Shown in pieces: positions 1-5,750 of a stretch of DNA of 6,213 nt. The position numbers and the translations under genes are program-made. The notes beneath the pieces were generated by a model. It searched no databases, had not been told where the DNA came from, and worked only from the letters and a program-made list of their open reading frames with translations. The number at the start of each line of letters is the position of its first letter. The first letter of the stretch is position 1. The stretch is from NCBI GenBank assembly GCA_003157575.1, contig PMKA01000019.1:1-6213 (forward strand), given 5' to 3'. The DNA comes from Opitutia bacterium. Lineage in GTDB: Bacteria > Verrucomicrobiota > Verrucomicrobiia > Opitutales > Opitutaceae.

Positions 1-261
1 TATTGGCAGCACGTCGAGCAATACGCCCTGGACGTCAATCTGATTGATTCGGACTTCTTCGAGGGGCGCGGCAATCTGGAGGGTTTCTTTGCGGCGCTCT
101 CCTATAGCTTCACGGATAACCTCATCGGCACGCTCCGCTACGGCTACGCCAGCCGCATCAACAACAACCTGGGGACCGGCGGGAGCAACCAGGACATCCC
201 TCAAATGAACCCGATCGGGAATTTCAGACTCCTCCAGATGGATCTGACGTTCCGGTTTTAG
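1..261 (+). CDS. C-terminal end of a putative outer-membrane porin (5' truncated)
   Basis: The frame is open from base 1 and closes with TAG at 259-261, giving the last 86 residues of a protein whose start lies outside the window. The sequence alternates polar and hydrophobic residues as in transmembrane beta-strands, for example FFAALSYSFTDNLIGTLRYG (about residues 28-47) and the final FRLLQMDLTFRF. The last residue is Phe preceded by alternating hydrophobics, which is the recognition signature of the BAM complex for outer-membrane barrels. The closing pattern (NPIGNF, then LLQMDLTFRF) resembles the 'putative porin' family (Porin_5-like) common in Verrucomicrobia; that family assignment is from memory. 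The likely role is passive diffusion of small solutes across the outer membrane, with substrate unknown. The NHL-repeat gene follows 62 bp downstream on the same strand. Membrane-barrel identity is fairly sure; the exact family is less so. Confidence 0.72.
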   Translation, partial: YWQHVEQYALDVNLIDSDFFEGRGNLEGFFAALSYSFTDNLIGTLRYGYASRINNNLGTGGSNQDIPQMNPIGNFRLLQMDLTFRF

Positions 262-323
262 GCTCCGCCCGGGTGAGGCTTGAGGATTTGCCCATCCCCC
301 GCGCCTGACTGACCGTCATTTAA

Positions 324-407
324 ATGTGCATCGGTAGAAAATCGTCACTCCGGTTGATTCTGGCGGGGGGCCTTTGGCTCGCGGTTCCAATGGCGGGCCT
401 ATGCCAG
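324..407 (+). other. N-terminal signal peptide of the NHL-repeat protein
   Basis: Residues 1-28 show the three-part Sec signal layout: a basic start (MCIGRKSSLR), a hydrophobic core (LILAGGLWLAVPMAG), then a short polar end LCQS. The first propeller strand (FTFSTLAG) begins immediately afterwards at residue 30. The AGLC stretch is not a proper lipobox, because Leu precedes the Cys, so a lipoprotein is unlikely. The exact cleavage site (after Cys27 or Gln28) cannot be fixed by eye. Confidence 0.85.
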
Positions 408-3400
408 TCATTCACTTTCAGCACGCTTGCCGGAAACGCGGGTTACGGCTCTGCCGACGGCCCGGGACAGGACGCCCGCTTTGAGTTTCCGACGGGCGTC
501 GCGGCCGATAGCGCCGGGAATCTCTATGTGGCCGACACCGAAAACAGCACCATCCGCAGAATCGACCCGGCCGGAATCGTGACCACGCTGGCGGGTCTTG
601 CGGGCAGCCAGGGCGCTGCCGACGGAACGGGCTCGGACGCCCGGTTCGCTTATCCTCAGGGGATCGCGGTGGATAACAGCGGAAACGTTTACGTGGCGGA
701 CACCGCCAACTGCACGATTCGCCAAATCACGCCCGATGGAACGGTTACCACCCTCGCGGGATCGCCGGGAGTCCTCGGAAGCTCCAATGGAACCAACAGC
801 ACAGCCTCGTTCCGGTTGCCGGGGGCGCTGACGGTTGATGCCGCCGGTGTTCTCTACGTTGCGGACACCTACAACAACACGATCCGGAAGATCAGCCAGG
901 CCTCCACAAGTTCGTCGGGCGATCCCAGCTACGTGGTCAGCACTTTTGCGGGTTCGGCGGGCAACGAAGGGTATCGCGATGGTCCGCCGTCGACCGCGAA
1001 ATTCAGCGCACCGGACGGGATCGCGCTCGACAGCAAGGGGAATATCTTCGTGGCGGACACCGGAAACAACACGATCAGAAAGATCGATTCGGCTCTGACG
1101 GCCGTGACCAACTTCGCCGGTTCCGGGAGGCTGAAGACCGACGGTTACGTCAATGGCAGTGCTACCTCCGCCGCGCGTTTCTATTCCCCCAACGGCCTCG
1201 CGACCGACGCGTCGGACAATCTCTACGTGGCAGACACCGGGAACTGCGAAATCCGGGAGATTGTGAGCACAACCGATTCAAGCACCGGAGCCGTCACCGT
1301 TACGGTCTCCTCCGTGGGAGGCAACGGAACGCTCGCCCCGGGCATGCTGGACGGGGTTGGCACGCTCTCGGCTTTCTTCAACCCATGCGCCCTCTGGGCG
1401 GTGAAGAATTCGGCGGCGCCGAATGCGGGTTATATCTACATCGCCGACACGATGAACAATTCCATCCGCAGGATGCGTATCTCCGACCATGCCGTCACCA
1501 CGCTGGCAGGGACGATACCCAACGTCGGCAGCACCGATGGTCTGGGCTCCGCGGCGCGTTTCCACAGTCCCAACGGCATTGCCTTATCCCCTGACAAGTC
1601 GGGGAACCTGTTTGTGGCCGACAACGCCAATTACGTGATTCGCAAGCTGAAACCCTCCGGAGGAGGCTCCTACGTGGTCACCACCTACGCAGGTCAGACC
1701 GGCGTGCTCGGCACCACCGACGGCGTCACAACAGAAGCATCGTTTGCCGCCCCCATGGATTTGGCAGTCGACAAGGAAGGCGAGCTTTTTGTCCCGGACT
1801 CGAGTGAGGGAACAATCCGCATGATTGTCCCCAACGGCGCCGGCATCGTCGTCAGCACGCCGGCCGGAATGGCAGGAACCAGCGGCTCAACTGACGGCAT
1901 CGGCACGGCCGTCCGGTTCCAGCACCCGATCGGCGCCGCAGTCTACGAGGATGCTGACGGAAACCGGACTGTGTATATTTCCGATTCGGTCGACCAGACC
2001 ATCCGAAAGATGGGCCTGGGGTCTGGCGCCACGACCAATGGTGTCGTGACAACGCTTGCCGGCAGCTCGGGTACGCAGGGCAGCACCGATGGCGTGGGCA
2101 CAGACACGAGTTTCAACGCGCCGCAGGGCATCGCCATCGACAGCAAGGGCCAACACCTGTTCGTGGCCGACACCGGCAATGAGACGATCCGGATGATCAC
2201 ATTCTCGGAGACGACGGCCGGCAGCCCGATCGCCACGGTCAGCACTCTGGCCGGGATGGTCGGGACGAGAGGTCACGTCGACGGCACCGGCTCGCTGGCG
2301 CAGTTCGAAGATCCGTACGGTCTCATCGTCGACCCAGCGGACGACAACGTTCTTTACATTGCGGATTCAAATAACCAGACCATCCGGAAGGTTACGATTT
2401 CGACCACAAATGGCGTCACGCTCGGCACCGTCAGCACGGTGGTGGGCGTTCCAGGCAGCCCGGGATACTTCGACGGAACCGGCGCCGACATTCGATTCCA
2501 TTCGCCAATGGGCGTGACCGCCGACTCCGATGGCAATCTCTTCGTTGTCGACACGGCCAACGAGACGATCCGCAAGGTGGCATTTTCCAATTCCATCCCG
2601 ACGGCATCGACGATCGCAGGCGTTCCATCGACGGCCAGTTACGGTGACGCGGACGGGCCCCATGGGACAGAACGTTTTTCCGAGCCCTACGGCCTGGCGG
2701 TGGACGCCAGCGGCACCATCTACGAATCGGACAGCGGAAGCCACACCATCAGGAAGATCGACTCAACGGGGAGCGTGACGACGATTGCAGGCACGCCACA
2801 GTGGGCCGGCGGGGTTGATGGAACCGGGGGGGGCGCCGAATTCTCGCATCCCTACGGCATCGCTGTTGATTCAAACAAGAATATTTATGTGGCTGACTCA
2901 TTCAATGCGACGATCCGAAGGATCAGTCCTGACGGGCTCGTCCAGACTTTGGCGGGAATGATGGGAGAAGTGGGCAGCTCGGACGGCACAGGGAGCGCCG
3001 CTTACTTTGACATGCCGGCCGCCGTAGCTTTGGACAGCGCAAATAACATCTACGTCGCGGACTGCGGCAACGACACGATACGCAAGATCACTCTGAGCTC
3101 CACTGACGCCAAGGAGGGCGTCGTGACAACCATGGCCGGCCTGAGTGGATCCTCCGGCTACTGGGACGCCCAGGGCCTCAGTGCGCGTTTCAACGCGCCT
3201 TCCGGCGTCGCCGTTGACAGCGGAGGCAATGTGTATGTCGCCGACAAGGGAAACAATCTGATCCGAATGGTGACGCAAGCCGGCGTCGTATCGACCTTGG
3301 CGGGTTCCACGCAGTCCGCAGGCAATGCCGACGGAGTCGGTACGAGTGCGTCGTTCAATGGGCCATCGGCGATTGCAGTGGATGCGGAGCGCAACCTTTA

Positions 3401-4979
3401 TGTGACCGACTCCAACAACCAGCTCATCCGCCGGATCACGCCCGCGGGCGTCGTGACAACCCTCGCCGGCTCTGCCGGCATCATTGGCGCCGCAAGCGGA
3501 ACCGGAAGCTATGTCCGCTTCAGCAATCCAAAAGGAATCGCAGTGGACGGCTCCGGCCGCGTGTATGTCGCGGACACCGATAACAACATGGTCCGGGTGG
3601 GCTCGCCGGCATCCAGCGTGACCACGAAGACGGTTACGACGGATACTGTGACTGGGACCACCACCACCGTGACCACCACGAAAATAACCACTCCCAACGG
3701 CACCACCACTACGATTACGACCACGACGGTGGTGACTGCTGCGGGCGTGACCACGACCAATACGGAGACCAGCACCGAAGCCACGGGCGGAACCAATAGC
3801 GACCTGAGTCATGTGGGCAGCCCCAACAGTTCACAGGGTGTGTATCTCTTCTTCTTCCCGACGAACGTCACCGGGGACAGTTCAGGCAATCTTTATGTTG
3901 CCGACCCCGCCAACAACACGATCCAGAAAGTGACGAGCGCCGGCGTGGTCACCACTCTCGCAGGCCTCTCTGCCGTGGTGGGCACGACCGACGCGGGCGG
4001 CACCCATGCCCTGTTCAATCAGCCCAATGGCATCACGATGGACGGCAACGGCAATATCTTCGTCGCGGACACCGGCAACGGCACGATCCGGAAGATCGCC
4101 TCTGATGGCACTGTCACGACGGTGGCCGGCAGCGCGACAAATCGCGGCAATCGCGACGGCTCGGGCACGGGAGCATGGTTCTCCGCCCCCACGGGCATCG
4201 CCGCCGACGCCTCCGGCAATCTGTTCGTCGCCGACGCCTTCACTGATACAATCAGGAAGATCACCTCGAGCGGCACCGTGACAACAGTCGCCGGCTCATC
4301 AACCGTCAGGGGTCACGCCGACGGTTCCGGAACCGCGGCCCTCTTCAACTATCCGACTGGCGTGGCAGTGGATTCCTCGGGCAATCTTTTTGTGGCCGAT
4401 TCGTTCAACGATCTTGTGCGCAAGATCACACCAGCCGGTGTCGTGTCGACGCTCGCCGGGGACTACAACATCGCCGCGTCTTTCGACGGCACCGGAAGCA
4501 ATGCGTATTTCAACCAGCCCGCCGGCGTGGCCGTGGACAGTTCGGGCGCCGTCTACGTCGCGGATACCGGCAACAGCACAATAAGGAGGATTGGAACGGA
4601 CGGGACAGTGACAACGGTTGCCGGGGTCGCCGGCCTCTCCGGTCTGTATGACGCCACCGGCACCAACGCGCTTTTCAACCAGCCCAAGGGGCTTTTCGTG
4701 AACAGCTCGGGCAGCATCTACGTCGCCGACAGCGGAAACGCGGCCATTCGCAAGATCAGTGGAACCGCCGTCGTCAGCACTCCGACGATGACGCTGGGCA
4801 ACGACATTAACCTCGGCACGATCCCGAAGGGGAGTTCGGACAGCACAAACACCGGTTCCCTCGGCGCCGGCAGCACCACTGGCAGCGGCGGTGGCGGTGG
4901 CGCCGTCAACCCCTTGTTTGCGGGCGTGCTCGCCTTGTTGGGAATTTCGCGGTGGTTATCCAGGCGGCGACGCGCATGA
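324..4979 (+). CDS. Giant secreted NHL-repeat (multi-beta-propeller) protein with Thr-rich linker and C-terminal sorting tail
   Basis: This 1551-residue protein has four parts: an N-terminal signal peptide (about residues 1-28), 18 NHL-type units (about 30-1098), a Thr-rich linker (1099-1157), and six more units (about 1173-1487), followed by a Gly/Ser tail with a hydrophobic helix and RRRR. Each unit follows the pattern VTTLAG, a DG-x-G loop, a (A)RF-x-x-P-x-GIAVD strand, G-N-x-YVAD, then N-x-TIRKI. This matches NHL repeats, which fold into blades of a six-bladed propeller and usually serve as binding surfaces. There is no catalytic domain, so an extracellular binding, adhesive or structural role is inference; the ligand is unknown. 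The ATG at 324 is chosen because it directly precedes a good signal peptide; no clear Shine-Dalgarno is visible. NHL annotation is secure, function is not. A six-blade grouping is inferred from the counts. Confidence 0.95.
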   Translation: MCIGRKSSLRLILAGGLWLAVPMAGLCQSFTFSTLAGNAGYGSADGPGQDARFEFPTGVAADSAGNLYVADTENSTIRRIDPAGIVTTLAGLAGSQGAADGTGSDARFAYPQGIAVDNSGNVYVADTANCTIRQITPDGTVTTLAGSPGVLGSSNGTNSTASFRLPGALTVDAAGVLYVADTYNNTIRKISQASTSSSGDPSYVVSTFAGSAGNEGYRDGPPSTAKFSAPDGIALDSKGNIFVADTGNNTIRKIDSALTAVTNFAGSGRLKTDGYVNGSATSAARFYSPNGLATDASDNLYVADTGNCEIREIVSTTDSSTGAVTVTVSSVGGNGTLAPGMLDGVGTLSAFFNPCALWAVKNSAAPNAGYIYIADTMNNSIRRMRISDHAVTTLAGTIPNVGSTDGLGSAARFHSPNGIALSPDKSGNLFVADNANYVIRKLKPSGGGSYVVTTYAGQTGVLGTTDGVTTEASFAAPMDLAVDKEGELFVPDSSEGTIRMIVPNGAGIVVSTPAGMAGTSGSTDGIGTAVRFQHPIGAAVYEDADGNRTVYISDSVDQTIRKMGLGSGATTNGVVTTLAGSSGTQGSTDGVGTDTSFNAPQGIAIDSKGQHLFVADTGNETIRMITFSETTAGSPIATVSTLAGMVGTRGHVDGTGSLAQFEDPYGLIVDPADDNVLYIADSNNQTIRKVTISTTNGVTLGTVSTVVGVPGSPGYFDGTGADIRFHSPMGVTADSDGNLFVVDTANETIRKVAFSNSIPTASTIAGVPSTASYGDADGPHGTERFSEPYGLAVDASGTIYESDSGSHTIRKIDSTGSVTTIAGTPQWAGGVDGTGGGAEFSHPYGIAVDSNKNIYVADSFNATIRRISPDGLVQTLAGMMGEVGSSDGTGSAAYFDMPAAVALDSANNIYVADCGNDTIRKITLSSTDAKEGVVTTMAGLSGSSGYWDAQGLSARFNAPSGVAVDSGGNVYVADKGNNLIRMVTQAGVVSTLAGSTQSAGNADGVGTSASFNGPSAIAVDAERNLYVTDSNNQLIRRITPAGVVTTLAGSAGIIGAASGTGSYVRFSNPKGIAVDGSGRVYVADTDNNMVRVGSPASSVTTKTVTTDTVTGTTTTVTTTKITTPNGTTTTITTTTVVTAAGVTTTNTETSTEATGGTNSDLSHVGSPNSSQGVYLFFFPTNVTGDSSGNLYVADPANNTIQKVTSAGVVTTLAGLSAVVGTTDAGGTHALFNQPNGITMDGNGNIFVADTGNGTIRKIASDGTVTTVAGSATNRGNRDGSGTGAWFSAPTGIAADASGNLFVADAFTDTIRKITSSGTVTTVAGSSTVRGHADGSGTAALFNYPTGVAVDSSGNLFVADSFNDLVRKITPAGVVSTLAGDYNIAASFDGTGSNAYFNQPAGVAVDSSGAVYVADTGNSTIRRIGTDGTVTTVAGVAGLSGLYDATGTNALFNQPKGLFVNSSGSIYVADSGNAAIRKISGTAVVSTPTMTLGNDINLGTIPKGSSDSTNTGSLGAGSTTGSGGGGGAVNPLFAGVLALLGISRWLSRRRRA
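411..3617 (+). repeat. Protein-level repeat array 1: 18 NHL-type propeller units
   Basis: Reading the core strand pair in order gives 18 copies, from NLYVADTENSTIRRID (unit 1) to RVYVADTDNNMVRVGS (unit 18). Most keep V-A-D plus N-x-x-I-R-K. Departures include LFVPDSSEGTIRMI (unit 8), VYISDSVDQTIRKM (unit 9) and IYESDSGSHTIRKI (unit 13). The turn after TIRKI is short in units 1-2 and in most units from 13 on, but is lengthened by several residues in most of units 3-12. A large irregular insertion sits between units 5 and 6. Eighteen is three times six, which fits three six-bladed propellers. Units are diverged at DNA level, so the array is old rather than a fresh tandem duplication. Confidence 0.85.
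3618..3794 (+). repeat. Thr-rich low-complexity linker segment inside the NHL protein
   Basis: Residues 1099-1157 contain 33 Thr out of 59, mostly as VTT, TTTT and ITT runs, encoded by repeated acc/acg/act triplets. It starts exactly where unit 18 should continue with its VTTLAG strand. It appears to replace that strand and the following DG loop before the repeat resumes with FFFPTNVTGDSSGNLYVAD. A flexible, extended spacer between propellers is the most likely role. It may have grown by expansion of the VTT codons normally found there (inference). Confidence 0.85.
3840..4784 (+). repeat. Protein-level repeat array 2: six NHL-type propeller units after the linker
   Basis: Six further copies follow the linker: NLYVADPANNTIQKVT, NIFVADTGNGTIRKIA, NLFVADAFTDTIRKIT, NLFVADSFNDLVRKIT, AVYVADTGNSTIRRIG and SIYVADSGNAAIRKIS. 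The units are regular, with short turns (for example ITSSGTVTTVAG), and look more alike than those of array 1. Six units are enough for one closed NHL propeller. The last unit is followed by AVVSTP, which occupies the place of the VTTLAG strand and could close the ring. Confidence 0.85.
4881..4976 (+). other. Candidate C-terminal sorting/anchor signal (Gly-run, hydrophobic helix, RRRR)
   Basis: Residues 1520-1551 read as a glycine run (GSGGGGGA), then a hydrophobic stretch NPLFAGVLALLGISRWL, then SRRRRA at the extreme C-terminus. This three-part arrangement is that of known C-terminal processing signals such as PEP-CTERM (exosortase) and GlyGly-CTERM (rhombosortase). A PEP motif is absent, and the Gly-run puts it nearer the GlyGly type. 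The helix is short, so membrane retention followed by cleavage, or simple anchoring, are both possible. No processing enzyme is encoded in the window. Confidence 0.7.
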
Positions 4980-4996
4980 GTCAGCGCGGCCGGCCG

Positions 4997-5020
4997 GTGC
5001 AAGGCAGAACAGCCTTGCAC
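4997..5020 (+). terminator. Hairpin downstream of the NHL gene, possible terminator without a T-tract
   Basis: GTGCAAGGC at 4997-5005 pairs perfectly with GCCTTGCAC at 5012-5020 around a six-base loop (AGAACA). It lies 17 bases after the stop codon of the NHL gene. The bases after it (tcctccgccc) contain no run of T, so it is not a classical intrinsic terminator. It may act as an mRNA 3'-end stabiliser or a weak terminator separating the long transcript from the tRNA. Confidence 0.5.
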
Positions 5021-5059
5021 TCCTCCGCCCGCCGCGCTTGCCTCCTGCGCCCGCAATTC

Positions 5060-5151
5060 GGAGAGATGGCCGAGTGGCTTAAGGCAGCGGTTTGCTAAAC
5101 CGCCATAGGTGTTAAAACCTATCGGGGGTTCGAATCCCCCTCTCTCCGCCA
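5060..5151 (+). tRNA. tRNA-Ser (anticodon GCU)
   Basis: All arms of a class II tRNA can be drawn. The acceptor GGAGAGA (5060-5066) pairs with TCTCTCC (5141-5147), with discriminator G at 5148 and an encoded CCA at 5149-5151. The anticodon stem GCGGT/ACCGC (5087-5091, 5099-5103) holds the loop TTGCTAA with anticodon GCT at 5094-5096. The long variable arm ATAGGT/ACCTAT (5105-5110, 5117-5122) is typical of serine tRNAs. The T arm is GGGGG-TTCGAAT-CCCCC (5124-5140). It decodes AGC/AGU serine codons. No convincing promoter is visible in the short GC-rich stretch upstream. Its 3' part overlaps the end of the convergent glycosylase gene. Confidence 0.98.
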
Positions 5152-5750
5152 GTTTGCCCGTCTTCACAAACTGGTCCCCGAGCCCCTTCCGTTCCCATGG
5201 CGGGCCACACAGTCCCGCTCAACACAAACCGCCATGGTTTCGCGGCCCAGACGTGCCCGGCATAGTCAACACCGATGCGAGGCGTCGCCTCGATTCCGCC
5301 GGGCGGCACCCGCACCCCGCGGTCCTCGATCCACAGTCCGCTTTCCGGCGAACACGCCGCGCCGTTGAGTTCCCGGCCGATCCCGAGCGCCTTCGTCAGA
5401 CGACCCGGCCCGCGCGCTCCTTCGACTCCCCGGATCAACACAGCCGCCGGATATCCGCGCGGCCCGGTCACAAGATTGAGCATCTCGTGCACGCCGTAGC
5501 ACAGATAGACGTACCACACTCCGCCCGGCTCGTACATGACCGCGTTGCGGGTCGTCCGCCCGCGCCGCGCGTGGCACGCCAGGTCGCGCTCGCCGTCGTA
5601 GGCCTCCACCTCCGTGATCATCCGCGCCTCCGCGCCCCGGAAAGTGGCCCGCACAAGATGTTTGCCGAGCAGGCTCCGCGCAATGGCAACCGTAATTTCC
5701 GAACGGAACGCTTTCGCTTTAACAATGCGGTTCATCAGCTCTATGGTCAT
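5112..5750 (-). CDS. 3-methyladenine DNA glycosylase (Mpg/AAG family)
   Basis: This is a base-excision repair enzyme that removes alkylated purines such as 3-methyladenine from DNA, leaving abasic sites. The 212-residue product carries the family blocks in order: SLLGKHLV (26-33), TEVEAYDGERDLACH (46-60), RNAVMY (68-73), YVYLCYGVHEMLN (80-92), AVLIRGVEG (103-111), GPGRLTKALGI (114-124) and PWRF (172-175). By comparison with human AAG, Glu49 of EAY is the catalytic glutamate, with Tyr51, His60 and Arg107 as the matching active-site positions, so the enzyme looks intact. The conserved core ends near residue 181. The tail is unlike the family, and its last 13 residues (TGGERGIRTPDRF) are the complement of the tRNA-Ser gene, with the TAA inside the tRNA variable arm. 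Start: ATG at 5750, or Met6 at 5735; neither has a strong ribosome site. The permease gene diverges from it. Confidence 0.93.
   Translation of the reverse strand: MTIELMNRIVKAKAFRSEITVAIARSLLGKHLVRATFRGAEARMITEVEAYDGERDLACHARRGRTTRNAVMYEPGGVWYVYLCYGVHEMLNLVTGPRGYPAAVLIRGVEGARGPGRLTKALGIGRELNGAACSPESGLWIEDRGVRVPPGGIEATPRIGVDYAGHVWAAKPWRFVLSGTVWPAMGTEGARGPVCEDGQTGGERGIRTPDRF
5149..5174. terminator. Inverted repeat starting at the tRNA CCA end
   Basis: CCAGTTTG (5149-5156) and CAAACTGG (5167-5174) form a perfect 8-bp stem around a ten-base loop. The first three bases are the CCA of tRNA-Ser, so the hairpin starts on the mature tRNA end. No T-run follows on either strand. It may help end the tRNA transcript or guide 3' processing; on the opposite strand it lies within the glycosylase reading frame. 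Chance occurrence is possible. Confidence 0.35.

Noticed and set aside
317..326. Palindrome CATTTAAATG covering the NHL gene start codon
   Set aside because: Only ten bases and AT-rich in the centre; no second copy or flanking operator features, so chance is likely.
2898..3812. 304-codon open frame on the - strand, antisense to the NHL gene
   Set aside because: It is the complement of the repeat array. The product is Arg/Gly/His-rich with no recognisable family, and similar antisense frames recur all along the gene because the repeats and high GC suppress stops.
411..4784. Regular repeats considered as a CRISPR array or DNA tandem repeat
   Set aside because: The period is a protein-coding unit with diverged DNA and no constant repeat alternating with unique spacers.
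4718..5167. 149-codon open frame on the - strand spanning the tRNA
   Set aside because: Its N-terminal part (ERGGFEPPIGFNTYGGLANR and onward) is the well-known spurious peptide produced by translating the complement of a tRNA-Ser gene; the rest is antisense to the NHL gene tail.
5060..5174. tRNA considered as an integration (attachment) site for a mobile element
   Set aside because: No integrase gene and no second copy of the tRNA 3' end is present in the window.
5266..5577. Open frames on both strands within the glycosylase gene
   Set aside because: They are out-of-frame shadows of the glycosylase, whose own frame carries all family motifs.
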